Positions 17,795-27,477 of a DNA stretch of 64,000 nt are shown in pieces (positions within the stretch are counted from its first letter, which is position 1; each line of letters opens with the position of its first letter). The translations under genes and the position numbers were made by a program. The stretch lies in NCBI RefSeq assembly GCF_902498845.1, contig NZ_CABVLM010000007.1, positions 124,001 through 188,000 on the forward strand, written 5' to 3'. Source of the stretch: Pseudoalteromonas rhizosphaerae (GTDB taxonomy: Bacteria; Pseudomonadota; Gammaproteobacteria; Enterobacterales; Alteromonadaceae). Under the pieces are notes generated by a model that had not been told where the DNA came from, ran no database searches, and saw nothing but the letters and a program-made list of their open reading frames with translations.

Positions 17795-20700
17795 TAGTCT
17801 TGTGTCCAGCTATTACTTAGCGCTTCAGCTTGCTTTAAACACAGCTCAATTGCCTCATCTGCCTTATCTGGCGGGTACTTAAACTTACGTAATGCTCTGC
17901 GCACTAAGTTGCGCAGCTTTGCGCGCACGCTATCGCGTACCTGCCAATCAACCGTGGTCGACTTACGCAGCTTTTCGGTCACTTCTTTTGCTAAACTGCG
18001 CAGCGAGTCATCACCAAGTTCGCGTACTGCGGATTCGTTTTGAATCAGCGCACGATAAAAAGCAATTTCATCGGTATTTAATCCTGAATTTTCAGCCATT
18101 TCAGCATCGGCGGCCATGTCTTTGGCCATTTTGATTAACTCTTCAATCACCTGAGCTGTTTCAATAGCGCGGTTATGGTATTTACGCAGCGTTTCGAGAA
18201 TACGGTCTGAGTATTTTTTCTCAGAGACTACATCGGTTTTCATTCGCGCTTTTATTTCGTCACGTAATAGTCGCTCGAGTAAATCAACAGCGAGGTTTTT
18301 TTCTTTCATGTTCGCCACGTCTTCCATAAACTCAGGCGATAACAAACCAATATTAGGTTTATCTAAGCCCACCAGCTTAAAAATATCGTCAACACCTTCA
18401 GCAATAATCGCATTGTCGATGATGTGTTTAAGGGCGGTGTTTTTATCCTCATCGGTGCGGCGTTTATCTACGGTGGTAAATTTACCCAGAGCGCTTTTTA
18501 CTGCGGCAAAAAAGGCAATTTCAGTTTTAAGGGGAGCCACTTCATCTAGCGTACCGCATAGAGTGTACGCTTTACTAAGCGCCGCCATCACATCTAAAAA
18601 GCGTTTTTTACCGTCAAGCTTACCATCGCCTGAATTAGGTAAGCTTAAAATATGATTCATCACTTTAGGCAATAATTGCAGTGCTTGGGTTTCATAGTCA
18701 CTGTAATCACAGCCATATAGCATGCCGCGCACAATATCCATTTTTTCAAGTAATACTGCAAATGCTTCGTGAGCATCATGGGTAGGCTGACCGCGACCGT
18801 TTGAATTAGTGTAAGTGTGTAGCGCGGCTTTTAGTTCATTGGCAATACCAATGTAATCGACCACTAAACCACCGGGCTTGTCTTTAAATACCCGATTAAC
18901 GCGGGCAATGGCCTGCATTAAATTATGGCCTTTCATCGGTTTGTCGATGTACATAGTGTGGCAATTTGGCGCATCAAAACCCGTTAGCCACATATCGCGC
19001 ACTATTACCAATTGCAGCGGGTCGTTTACATCTTTAAAGCGTTTTTCAAATAGCTTTTTAGTTTCTTTATTGTAAATATGTGGTTGTAGCTTCGCTTTAT
19101 CTGACGCTGAGCCCGTCATAACAATTTTAATTGCGCCTTTAGCTGGGTCATCATCGTGCCAGTCGGGTTTAATGGCAACTATAGCATTGTATAAATCAGC
19201 ACAAATGTCGCGGCTCATTGCCACTATCATGCCTTTGCCCTGCATAGTATTGGTACGCTCACTAAAGTGAGTCACTAAATCTTGCGCAACTAAATTGACT
19301 CTAGGTTCACTGCCTACTAGTTTTTCAAGCGCTGCCCATTTTGACTTAGTGTTTTCTCGGCTCGAAATATCCTCTTCGTCCTCAATCACTTCATCTACGT
19401 CATCATTTAAGCTTTCTATATCTGCTTGGTTAATATCAAGCTTGGCAAGGCGTGACTCATAATAAATAGGCACCGTAGCACCATCGTCTACCGCGTCTTG
19501 AATATCATAAACCGATACATAATCACCAAATACGGCGCGCGTATCTTTATCGGCAGCGTCAATAGGTGTGCCAGTAAAGCCAATAAACGTCGCTTGTGGC
19601 AGCGCATCACGTAAGTGTTTAGAATAACCAAAGGTATATTCGCCTGTTTTGCTGTTTAACTTGGCTTTATCGCCATATTGGCTGCGATGAGCTTCATCTG
19701 AAATCACCACAATATTATGGCGTTCACTCAACTTAGGGTGAATTTTTTCATCGGCTAACAGGGCAAACTTTTGAATAGTGGTAAATATAATGCCACCCGC
19801 TTGGCGAGCAGTTAAAATATCACGCAGCTCGTCACGATCCCCCGCTTGCACTGGCGTTTGTTTTAACGTATCCGCTGCCATACAAAAGGTATTATAAAGC
19901 TGGCCGTCTAAATCATTGCGATCAGTTACCACCACTATGGTTGGGTTATTCATTTGCGGTTGTGCCATCAGCTTACCCGCATAGCACAACATTGAAATCG
20001 ATTTACCCGAACCTTGGGTGTGCCACACAACCCCCGCTTTACCAGAGCCCGCCTGCACTTTATCAACATAATTAGCGCGAGGCTCTGCAAGCTGCGCCTT
20101 CGCTGCAGCAATTAATGTTGCCTTTACTGCGGCGCGCACTGCATGAAATTGATGATAGCCCGCGATTTTTTTAATGGTTTTACCATCATCCTCTTCAAAC
20201 AGAATAAAGTGGCGCAAATAATCTAAAAACAGCGCAGGCTGAAAAAAACCTTTTACTAAGGTTTCTAACTGATACTCAAATAGCGGCTTGTCATCTTCAC
20301 TATTTACAGTGCGCCACGGTACAAAGCGCTCTTTATTAGCCGTTAGCGAGCCCACTCTGGCAGTTAAGCCATCACTAACAACAAGCGCCTCGTTAAAAAT
20401 AAATAAATCGGGCAGCTCATCTTTGTAGGTTTGAATTTGTTGAAACGCCTGCCAAATGTCGGCGTTATTATCAATGGGGTTTTTCAGCTCCAATAGCGCC
20501 AACGGTAAGCCGTTAATAAACACCATCACATCTGGGCGGCGATTGCCTTTAGTGCCCGTTAAAGTGAACTGATTCACCACCAAAAACTGGTTTTTATTTA
20601 CATCGTTAAAATCCACCAGCTGCACGTAGTCTGTTCTGGTATTGTCAGTTTCACTTTCATCATTAACTTTGTATTCTACTTTAACGCCTTGCAATAACGC

Positions 20701-20967
20701 TTGGTGAAAGCCTTTATTATTTTTAATCAGTATCGGGGTTTCGGCTTTACCTAAGCTCAACGCTACTTCTTCAAGGGTTGCCAATGGGATGTGCGGGTTA
20801 ATTACTTTAAGCTGCGCCAGTAAGTGCCCATGCAATATCACTTGGCGATAATCACTACGTTCTGCTGCTGGCTCATTAGGGGCAATATCGTAGCCACAAA
20901 TATATTGATAGCCGATGCCTTGAAACCAGTTAAGGCAAAGTTGTTCTAGTTGGTCTTCCGTGATCAT
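17794..20967 (-). CDS. hsdR: Type I restriction endonuclease subunit R
   Basis: The 1057-residue protein has the HsdR layout. An N-terminal PD-(D/E)xK nuclease domain shows Asp146 in RRPDVMVF and Glu160-x-Lys162 in ALLELKN. It is followed by a superfamily 2 translocase with Walker A TQGSGKS at 317-323, the DEAH box at 424-427 and TGTPI. A helical C-terminal region completes the usual size. The subunit cleaves DNA after ATP-driven translocation by the HsdR2M2S1 complex. It starts one base after the SIR2 gene stop and its stop overlaps the next gene as TAATG. All catalytic motifs are intact. Confidence 0.96.
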   Translation of the reverse strand: MITEDQLEQLCLNWFQGIGYQYICGYDIAPNEPAAERSDYRQVILHGHLLAQLKVINPHIPLATLEEVALSLGKAETPILIKNNKGFHQALLQGVKVEYKVNDESETDNTRTDYVQLVDFNDVNKNQFLVVNQFTLTGTKGNRRPDVMVFINGLPLALLELKNPIDNNADIWQAFQQIQTYKDELPDLFIFNEALVVSDGLTARVGSLTANKERFVPWRTVNSEDDKPLFEYQLETLVKGFFQPALFLDYLRHFILFEEDDGKTIKKIAGYHQFHAVRAAVKATLIAAAKAQLAEPRANYVDKVQAGSGKAGVVWHTQGSGKSISMLCYAGKLMAQPQMNNPTIVVVTDRNDLDGQLYNTFCMAADTLKQTPVQAGDRDELRDILTARQAGGIIFTTIQKFALLADEKIHPKLSERHNIVVISDEAHRSQYGDKAKLNSKTGEYTFGYSKHLRDALPQATFIGFTGTPIDAADKDTRAVFGDYVSVYDIQDAVDDGATVPIYYESRLAKLDINQADIESLNDDVDEVIEDEEDISSRENTKSKWAALEKLVGSEPRVNLVAQDLVTHFSERTNTMQGKGMIVAMSRDICADLYNAIVAIKPDWHDDDPAKGAIKIVMTGSASDKAKLQPHIYNKETKKLFEKRFKDVNDPLQLVIVRDMWLTGFDAPNCHTMYIDKPMKGHNLMQAIARVNRVFKDKPGGLVVDYIGIANELKAALHTYTNSNGRGQPTHDAHEAFAVLLEKMDIVRGMLYGCDYSDYETQALQLLPKVMNHILSLPNSGDGKLDGKKRFLDVMAALSKAYTLCGTLDEVAPLKTEIAFFAAVKSALGKFTTVDKRRTDEDKNTALKHIIDNAIIAEGVDDIFKLVGLDKPNIGLLSPEFMEDVANMKEKNLAVDLLERLLRDEIKARMKTDVVSEKKYSDRILETLRKYHNRAIETAQVIEELIKMAKDMAADAEMAENSGLNTDEIAFYRALIQNESAVRELGDDSLRSLAKEVTEKLRKSTTVDWQVRDSVRAKLRNLVRRALRKFKYPPDKADEAIELCLKQAEALSNSWTQD

Positions 20968-20968
20968 T

Positions 20969-22207
20969 TTATCCCCTTAACATTAAGCGACCATCGGCCA
21001 CATCGACCATCAGCTCAATCAGTTGAATTAACATTTTGTGGTTATCTGTTGCTGGATACCAAATAGGTCGAATACCTAATTCAAACAATCTATCTTCCAT
21101 TTCTTGGCGCTTATCATCATCCGCTTCAAAAGCGGGAACAACCTGTTCACTATTTTCAGTTGCTGTTGGTGGCTGTTCAATAGGTTTAACGGGTAATGCC
21201 AATAGAGCAAAATGCTCAGGAATGACAAACTCACCATCATTGCGCACCTGTTCAAACAGCTCCATGGTTTTATCTTGCTGTAATGAACAACCTAAAAACA
21301 GTAATGAATGACTGATATATATTTGGCGCAGTGCCTTAGGGAGTTGCTTACGATAGTCAATACCACCACTTCCGTAACCTTGCTCATATTGTGTTTGAGT
21401 GAAAATATAAGATTCCGGCTGCGTTGCGTCACCATGCAACTTTAATAAACAACGCTCACCCTTGAGTAGTTTAGTAACAAAATTATGATTCTCTTGTAAA
21501 CCACATAAAATTCCATCAAATTCAGAGGCCGTTTTATGCGCTTTAAACCAACTCTCAATTAAGGTATCAAAATTAGTGGTTACCATAGCGCCTGCGCACA
21601 AGCGTGGCAGTAATTTAATCACGTCTGGCACAAGAGTTTTATCTTGTTCAATGGTCGATTTAATTCTAAACGTGGTACGAATATGATTATTGAGTTGCGA
21701 AGATGATGCATCTGCTAATAGCTGTGCTAACTCTAAATAGCGCTCGTTAGCTAAGAGTTCTTCAACGTGTGCATTATCAACATTAGTCAGCTTTTTACCC
21801 AGCTCTTTAAGTACCGTATCCCAACTTGGGTAGCCTGCAGCCGCTGAAACCCCAGCACCAACAAAAGGCGCCACTTTCTTTTTTTTAATTAGGGCGATCA
21901 GGTCTGACACAACTGAGTCTTGTTGAGTCGCATCAACATACTCAATTGCTTCACGGTGCTTATCTCGCAATTGCTCGCCATTCCAGTTATCAAACTCATC
22001 TAAATAGGCGTTGCGATCAACCCAATACAACACCTCACTGGCTTTGTATTGGTGAGTATGCTCAGTATCTTTTATGCTACGAATGCTTAGTAAATCCCCT
22101 TCATCTAATGCGTCATTAAACAAGGAATTTGAGTTCAAACCATTTTGTAAATACTGCTCGACTTTTTCAATTAAGTCAGCACTTTGCTTTATTTTTTCAA
22201 TCGCCAT
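20969..22207 (-). CDS. SIR2-domain protein embedded in the type I RM operon
   Basis: The 412-residue protein holds a SIR2-like NAD-binding domain in its middle. PFVGAGVSAAAGYPSW begins near residue 114, MVTTNFDTLIES has Asn212, and LLKLHGDATQ has His258. Asn and His at these places are the catalytic pair of SIR2 NAD-hydrolysing defence effectors such as ThsA, so NADase activity is plausible. No zinc cysteines are seen, as in those effectors. The first 110 residues and the last 80 are unassigned and may sense or contact a partner. The ATG follows the hsdS stop with no gap, and the stop lies one base before hsdR, which argues for a functional link with the RM system. Confidence 0.85.
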   Translation of the reverse strand: MAIEKIKQSADLIEKVEQYLQNGLNSNSLFNDALDEGDLLSIRSIKDTEHTHQYKASEVLYWVDRNAYLDEFDNWNGEQLRDKHREAIEYVDATQQDSVVSDLIALIKKKKVAPFVGAGVSAAAGYPSWDTVLKELGKKLTNVDNAHVEELLANERYLELAQLLADASSSQLNNHIRTTFRIKSTIEQDKTLVPDVIKLLPRLCAGAMVTTNFDTLIESWFKAHKTASEFDGILCGLQENHNFVTKLLKGERCLLKLHGDATQPESYIFTQTQYEQGYGSGGIDYRKQLPKALRQIYISHSLLFLGCSLQQDKTMELFEQVRNDGEFVIPEHFALLALPVKPIEQPPTATENSEQVVPAFEADDDKRQEMEDRLFELGIRPIWYPATDNHKMLIQLIELMVDVADGRLMLRG

Positions 22208-23650
22208 TTAAAATTCCGTTTCGCTGGTGTCTATGCTAAGTTCGCCTGAAAGCAATCTGGGGAGTAAAGTGTCTCTTATTGCTGTTAATGATTTAGTCTC
22301 AATTAATGTCTCAGTAACTTTTTCATAAAGACTTGAAACAACACTTGTAAATTCAGCCAACACTTTATCTTCAGGCACAATTACAGCAATTATTTTAAAG
22401 TTCTTTTTGCTAATTTCCGCAAAAGTTGTACCGCTAGCTCTTTGCTTGACTTCATCCATAACTGATTCAGCCCATTGAACAACATATTCAGGTGTTAATG
22501 TAGCCTCACATTTCATCGCAATATAACCCTGATTTATCGCTAAAGGTACTTTAGTTATGGCCAGATAACCAACCGGAGCTCGCGATGACATTAATACAGT
22601 ATTTACAGGCAATAGACCTGAGCTTATTTTTTTTAAGCCTGCTGAAGTGATTTTTCGATCTGTTTCTAAAAGAATTTTATCTGTTAGATTCGACATATCC
22701 TTAGGTGTAGTCCAGAAAATGTCACCACCATCCCAAAAATCTGCATTTTTAGTGCTAGGTGTTCCACCGCCAACAACGTCAACTTCATTACCGATTTCGC
22801 TCCAAACCCACCCATCTGGTATTTCGCCTAGTTCTGAGTCGATTAGGTTATCGGGGAATAAGTCGGCGGTGGCTTGTAGTTGTTGGTATTGCTCTGGGTG
22901 TTGTTGCTGTAGCTGATCAATATCTGCGATAGCGCCTGCGGCGAGCCCCTGTGCTTGCTCGGGCGTAATAGAGAGTCCGCTAATGGCTGCCATGGCAGCA
23001 CGCTGCGCATTTTCACCGGCGGCATTGGCCGCTATTTTTGCGCGTACGGGATCAAAATCGACAAACCAGCTTTTAAACATCGCCTGTGCGATTTGCTCTA
23101 AGGTTTGGTTAGTTTGGCGGTTGAGTAAAATCTTTTCATCTAATAAACGTAACCTTTGGGCTATTTTTCTTTGGGTAACCAAGGGCGGTAATTTAATTTT
23201 TGCTTTACGAAAGTCTTTTAAGACAACCCTTGGTATTGCAGCTCCTGATATAAAGTTTCCTTTCAAATAATCAATAACTTCTTTAGAGCAAAAATAATAT
23301 TTGAGAAAATCGAAGTCCAATTTTAATTTATCAGGTCTTAATATTGCTACTGATGACAGCATAACTGCATCAAGAGGCGTATCTACAGTACATACAGTGT
23401 CTAGTGCACTATTACCATCCTTTGCAATCAATACATCCCCAACCTCAGGTCTGCAGCCCTGTTTCACTAATTTATCAAACTCTTCGATTGCGATTAATCG
23501 TGCTTGAGATAAATCGACACCAAAGTGCGTAAGATCTTTTACTGAAGCCATGTGCTTTCCACAAGTAACTGACTTAGGACTATTATGTGCTCCGTCTGTT
23601 ATTTTTTCACAAACATCACCAAGTGTTTGAATTGGCCAATCAATACTCAT
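22208..23650 (-). CDS. hsdS: Type I RM specificity subunit S
   Basis: The 480-residue protein has two target-recognition domains. The first covers about residues 1-155, ending in a conserved helix that starts LPPLVTQRKIAQRLRLLDEK; the second covers about 275-440, ending in TAIRDTLLPRLLSGEL. Between them is the conserved FKSWFVDFDPVRAK and an Ala/Gln-rich insertion of about 70 residues, a pattern seen in this HsdS subgroup. It determines the bipartite DNA target of the methylase and nuclease. Both halves look complete, so a split recognition site is expected. Its ATG overlaps the yhcG-like stop (ATGA), and its stop abuts the SIR2 gene start. Confidence 0.95.
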   Translation of the reverse strand: MSIDWPIQTLGDVCEKITDGAHNSPKSVTCGKHMASVKDLTHFGVDLSQARLIAIEEFDKLVKQGCRPEVGDVLIAKDGNSALDTVCTVDTPLDAVMLSSVAILRPDKLKLDFDFLKYYFCSKEVIDYLKGNFISGAAIPRVVLKDFRKAKIKLPPLVTQRKIAQRLRLLDEKILLNRQTNQTLEQIAQAMFKSWFVDFDPVRAKIAANAAGENAQRAAMAAISGLSITPEQAQGLAAGAIADIDQLQQQHPEQYQQLQATADLFPDNLIDSELGEIPDGWVWSEIGNEVDVVGGGTPSTKNADFWDGGDIFWTTPKDMSNLTDKILLETDRKITSAGLKKISSGLLPVNTVLMSSRAPVGYLAITKVPLAINQGYIAMKCEATLTPEYVVQWAESVMDEVKQRASGTTFAEISKKNFKIIAVIVPEDKVLAEFTSVVSSLYEKVTETLIETKSLTAIRDTLLPRLLSGELSIDTSETEF

Positions 23651-24732
23651 AAACCGATATCTCTCTGTTCTTCATCATCAAACTCCTTTTGCTGGTTACT
23701 CAGCTGCTGTTGTACGCGGGCACGCTCTTTTTCAAGCTCGCGTTGTAGCTCTTCTTCGCTCGGTAGTTGAGTCAGGTATTTAGAGGCAAATAACTGTTTG
23801 CTTTCGTTCAGCACTGAGTACTTAGCCACGGTGTGATTATGCTCGCTACACAGAATTAAACCAATGGTTGGGTTATCGTCAGGGCGGCGTTGTTGCTCTT
23901 CGTACATACGCACGTACATGTCCATTTGCCCCACATCTTGATGCGTGAGTTTGTTGAGTTTTAAATCAATCAACATAAAGCATTTAAGATGAAAGTTATA
24001 AAACACCAAATCTATAAAGTAGTCGCCATCGTCAGTGCAAATACGTTGTTGGCGCGCCACAAAGGCAAAGCCTTTACCTAGCTCTAATAAAAACTTTTGT
24101 AAGTTATTAATTATGCCTTGCTCTAGGTCTGCTTCTTGGTAATGGCCGCTATCTAAATTTAAAAAGTCGAGAATGTAGGGGTCGCGTAAATAGTCTTGTG
24201 CATGTTCTGCCAGTGGCAAGGTATTTTGCTGGGCTTCTTGCTCTACGGGTTGTTTATTTTTACTGGCTAATAAGCGCTCGTAATACAAGGTGCCCACTTG
24301 ACGTTCAAGCGCGCGTACGCTCCAGTTTTGCTCGGCAGATTCTTGCATATACCAAAGCCGCGCGGCTTGGTTTTCAATACGAATTAATTGACAGTAATGC
24401 GACCAGCTCAATTTTGCAGACAGTGTCTGCAAAATTGGAAACGCCACGTAAAAACTGCGCATATTAGCAAGGTTACGACTAGAAAATCCTTTGCCGTATT
24501 CTTTGGTTAACTGCATTGAGAGCTGTTTAAGCTGGGCTTTTCCGTACTCGGCACGGTTTTGCCCTTGTTGTTCTTGCTCAACAATTAACTGGCCAATATG
24601 CCAGTAAGCTTGCACCATGGCGCTATTAACTGTGTGTTTAACTTGACTTTGCGCTTGGTTAATTACTTGGCGAATATTGGCTAATAGCACGGGCGTAGCC
24701 TCGGTTGCTATACTAGGTTGTTTAGATGTCAT
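23647..24732 (-). CDS. YhcG-like (DUF1016) PD-(D/E)xK nuclease
   Basis: The 361-residue protein matches the DUF1016/YhcG family. An N-terminal helical domain (ARQVINQAQ-like start, then KQLSMQLTKEYGKGFSSRNL near residue 70 and LSWSHYCQL near 110) precedes a PDDEXK nuclease domain with Asp241 in YFIDLVFYN and Asp256-x-Lys258 in LIDLKLN. Such genes are common passengers in type I RM operons and are thought to be nucleases of unclear role. The gene overlaps hsdM by 11 bases and hsdS by 4. A 29-base perfect palindrome lies within it. Confidence 0.88.
   Translation of the reverse strand: MTSKQPSIATEATPVLLANIRQVINQAQSQVKHTVNSAMVQAYWHIGQLIVEQEQQGQNRAEYGKAQLKQLSMQLTKEYGKGFSSRNLANMRSFYVAFPILQTLSAKLSWSHYCQLIRIENQAARLWYMQESAEQNWSVRALERQVGTLYYERLLASKNKQPVEQEAQQNTLPLAEHAQDYLRDPYILDFLNLDSGHYQEADLEQGIINNLQKFLLELGKGFAFVARQQRICTDDGDYFIDLVFYNFHLKCFMLIDLKLNKLTHQDVGQMDMYVRMYEEQQRRPDDNPTIGLILCSEHNHTVAKYSVLNESKQLFASKYLTQLPSEEELQRELEKERARVQQQLSNQQKEFDDEEQRDIGL
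24409..24437. repeat. Perfect 29-base palindrome inside the yhcG-like gene
   Basis: The arms CAATTTTGCAGACA (24409-24422) and TGTCTGCAAAATTG (24424-24437) are perfectly complementary around a single central G. It lies in frame within the sequence encoding ILQTLSAKLSW and interrupts nothing. A 14-base perfect arm within coding sequence is unlikely by chance. It would form a strong cruciform or mRNA hairpin. Confidence 0.9.
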
Positions 24733-26401
24733 ACCCTAAGCCTTTGAGGTTTTGTTTTATTTGCGCCTCTAAACGTTCTGACTCTGCAAATTGGCTTTTA
24801 AGTTGTGTAGTTAAACGCGCCATTTTATCAGCAAAGAGTTCGCCATCGTCTTTGGCGGCTTCTGCGCCCACATAACGCCCCGGGGTTAATACAAAGTCGT
24901 GTTTGGTAATACCTGCTAAATCAACACTGGCACAAAAGCCTGCGGTGTCTTGATAGTCGCTTGCTTGCTGCCAATTGTGAAAGGTGGCGGTTACTTGGTC
25001 TAAATCGGTTTGAGTAAAGTCGCGCAATACGCGGTCTTTCATATAGCCTAAGTTACGCGCATCAATAAATAGTACTTTTCCACGGCGGTCGGTTAATTGA
25101 CGGCCAGAAGCACTCACTCGCGCATTTTTATTTTTAGTTAAAAACCAAATACAAGCTGGAATTTGGGTATTAGTAAATAACTGGCCGGGCAAGGCTACCA
25201 TGCATTCTACTAGGTCTTGCTCTATGAGAGCTTTGCGGATTGCACCTTCGTTATTGGTGTTTGACGACATTGAACCATTAGCCAGTAACAAGCCAACACT
25301 GCCATTGGGCGCAGTGTGATATAGCATGTGTTGTAACCAAGCAAAATTGGCATTACCCGATGGCGGTGTGCCGTAAGCCCAGCGCGGGTCATCATCACTC
25401 ACGCCAACATCCCACTCTTTCATGTTAAATGGCGGGTTAGCCATTACAAAATCGGCACGCAAATCAGAGTGTTGATCGTTGGTATAGGTATTGGCAGGCT
25501 CTTTACCAAAGTTAAAATCAATACCACGAATCGCCATATTCATCGAGGCTAACTGCCATGTAGTATGGTTGTATTCTTGGCCGTAAATAGACACATCGCC
25601 AATTTTACCTTTGTGCGCATTAATAAAATGCTCACTTTGAACAAAGAACCCACCCGAACCCATAGCTGGGTCGTAAACACGGCCTTTAAAGGGTTCCATC
25701 ATTTGTACCATGAGGCTTACAATTGATTTAGGCGTGTAGAACTGCCCGCCTTTTTTACCCTCTGCTAATGCAAACTGACCAAGCATATATTCATAAATAT
25801 GACCCAGAATATCTTTTGAATTTAATGACGCATGCACAAAAGGAATAGTCGCGATTAGGTCGATAAGTTCGGCCAGTTTAACTTGGTCTATTTGCAGGCG
25901 CGTGTATTGCTTATTAAGTACGCCCTTAAGTTTTGGATTGGCCACTTCAATGGCATCAAGCGCATTATCAATTAAGTGACCGACCGAAGTGATTTTAATG
26001 GCTTTATCGTTACCGATTGACAGCTCAGCGCCACCGATCACCGTTTTATTGTTATCTTGTAAAAACGACCAGCGGGCTTGAGTTGGCACCCAAAAAGTAT
26101 TGGTTTCAAGATAATAATCACGCTGTTCTAACTCAACTGCAAGTTCTTCTTGGAACTCGGCGGAGTCTTCCCCGCCAAAGTCTTCTGGGTCTAAAAAATA
26201 GTCGCTATCAGGATTATTAAACGCGGCGATTAATTCGTCTTGGCGAATTTTAAAAGCATCAGACACGTATTTAATAAACACTAAACCCAGTACGGCGTGT
26301 TTATACTGCGCAGCATCAAGGGTTGAACGTAGTTTGTCGGCAGCGTTCCAGAGCTTTTTTTCAAGATCGGTTAGAAATTGTTGTTCTTCAGTATTGGTCA
26401 T
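24722..26401 (-). CDS. hsdM: Type I RM DNA methyltransferase subunit M
   Basis: The 559-residue protein shows the HsdM N-terminal helical domain (KLWNAADKLRSTLDAAQYKH), the QFYTP block at 220-224, the SAM-binding motif DPAMGSGGFF at 244-253, and the catalytic adenine-N6 motif NPPF at 322-325. It should methylate adenine in the recognition site set by HsdS and protect host DNA. The C-terminal segment ends with a coiled-coil-like helix that normally contacts HsdS. It starts 13 bases after the mrr-like gene and overlaps the yhcG-like gene by 11 bases. Confidence 0.96.
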   Translation of the reverse strand: MTNTEEQQFLTDLEKKLWNAADKLRSTLDAAQYKHAVLGLVFIKYVSDAFKIRQDELIAAFNNPDSDYFLDPEDFGGEDSAEFQEELAVELEQRDYYLETNTFWVPTQARWSFLQDNNKTVIGGAELSIGNDKAIKITSVGHLIDNALDAIEVANPKLKGVLNKQYTRLQIDQVKLAELIDLIATIPFVHASLNSKDILGHIYEYMLGQFALAEGKKGGQFYTPKSIVSLMVQMMEPFKGRVYDPAMGSGGFFVQSEHFINAHKGKIGDVSIYGQEYNHTTWQLASMNMAIRGIDFNFGKEPANTYTNDQHSDLRADFVMANPPFNMKEWDVGVSDDDPRWAYGTPPSGNANFAWLQHMLYHTAPNGSVGLLLANGSMSSNTNNEGAIRKALIEQDLVECMVALPGQLFTNTQIPACIWFLTKNKNARVSASGRQLTDRRGKVLFIDARNLGYMKDRVLRDFTQTDLDQVTATFHNWQQASDYQDTAGFCASVDLAGITKHDFVLTPGRYVGAEAAKDDGELFADKMARLTTQLKSQFAESERLEAQIKQNLKGLGYDI

Positions 26402-26414
26402 TAGTTTTGCCTAA

Positions 26415-27338
26415 TTAATCTTCTATAAAATAATCGCTATCGAGCGTTTTTACTTCAAATACCTGTTTGGTGCTAACGCCTAAATTATGACTAAGCATTA
26501 GCTCTGTAAGTTGTGCACCATCTATAAGCACTATCCGTTTGTCTATTCTACCAATGTAGTCAAAAGCGTCTTTACTAAAACTGCTGGTGGTGATGAAAAC
26601 GCCCTTTTTAGCACGGTGCATATCAAGCGCACCTGCAAAGGCTTGTATATCTGGGCGACCCACTGTTTTATTGGTGTAGCGTTTGGCTTGCAAGTATATC
26701 ATTTCAAGGCCGAGTTTATCTTCTTTGATCACCCCATCAATCCCACCATCTTGAGTGTATTGAGTCGCTTGGCCTGCATCTTTGCGTGACCCTCCGTAAC
26801 CCATGGCAAGCATTAAATCGACTACAAGGTTTTCAAAAAATACCGGGGATGCTGCTAGAATCGCTTTTAGTATTTCATCACTTAGATTGGTATTCAGGGT
26901 ATCAACTGCAGCTTCTATAAGCTCTTCAGGAGTTTTATCTGAGTTATTACTTACTATGCTGGTGGAATTTGCTTGCACAGGTTCACTTTCGTCTTTAGAA
27001 CGTGTTTTAAAATCAATAAAAGCTGCAAACTTGCTTAAGTATTGATTATTGATTGGCTCGCCAGACTCAATTGCCTTTAGCCCTTTTTGCGTGATTTTAC
27101 AAAAAGCTCTTTTAGGCTGCTCAATTAAACCCGCTTGCACCAAATAAGTTTTAGCCCAGCCTAAACGGTGATAAGCATAGGTTTGCTTTCCACTGGGAAT
27201 ACGCAGTTTAAGCTGCTCAGCCGATAAGCTTAGGCTTTGATAAACGTTTGCTTCAATATCTTTGAGCTTTACAGTTTTACCATTGGCTAAACACTCTAAA
27301 AGAGGAGTCATAAAAGATTGGTAATCGGGTAACGACAT
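26415..27338 (-). CDS. mrr: Mrr-family restriction endonuclease
   Basis: The 307-residue protein has an N-terminal winged-helix domain typical of Mrr (about residues 1-95, LPDYQSFMTPLLECLANGK and LTWAK-like stretches) and a C-terminal Mrr catalytic domain of PD-(D/E)xK type: FENLVVDLMLAMGYGG near 170, Asp201 in DGGIDG, and Gln217-x-Lys219 in YLQAKRY. Mrr enzymes cut methylated DNA. It is the first gene of the RM operon with AAGGGA before the ATG. A methylation-dependent nuclease next to a methylase raises the question of self-toxicity, so its target should differ from the HsdM mark. Confidence 0.9.
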   Translation of the reverse strand: MSLPDYQSFMTPLLECLANGKTVKLKDIEANVYQSLSLSAEQLKLRIPSGKQTYAYHRLGWAKTYLVQAGLIEQPKRAFCKITQKGLKAIESGEPINNQYLSKFAAFIDFKTRSKDESEPVQANSTSIVSNNSDKTPEELIEAAVDTLNTNLSDEILKAILAASPVFFENLVVDLMLAMGYGGSRKDAGQATQYTQDGGIDGVIKEDKLGLEMIYLQAKRYTNKTVGRPDIQAFAGALDMHRAKKGVFITTSSFSKDAFDYIGRIDKRIVLIDGAQLTELMLSHNLGVSTKQVFEVKTLDSDYFIED

Positions 27339-27477
27339 AGTATTCCCTTGCCAGCCTTATTAGTTAAGTAACTAAATGGCTAATCCATTGTTCTTGTTAA
27401 TCAAGATAATATACAAATTAGGATTATGGGGCAAAGGTTATGTCGGTGGGATTGCTGGTATAGACAAGTAATTTAGA

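Noticed and set aside
22843..23025. HsdS middle insertion as a sign of gene fusion or frameshift
   Set aside because: The Ala/Gln-rich insert is in frame and, as I recall, common in this HsdS subgroup.
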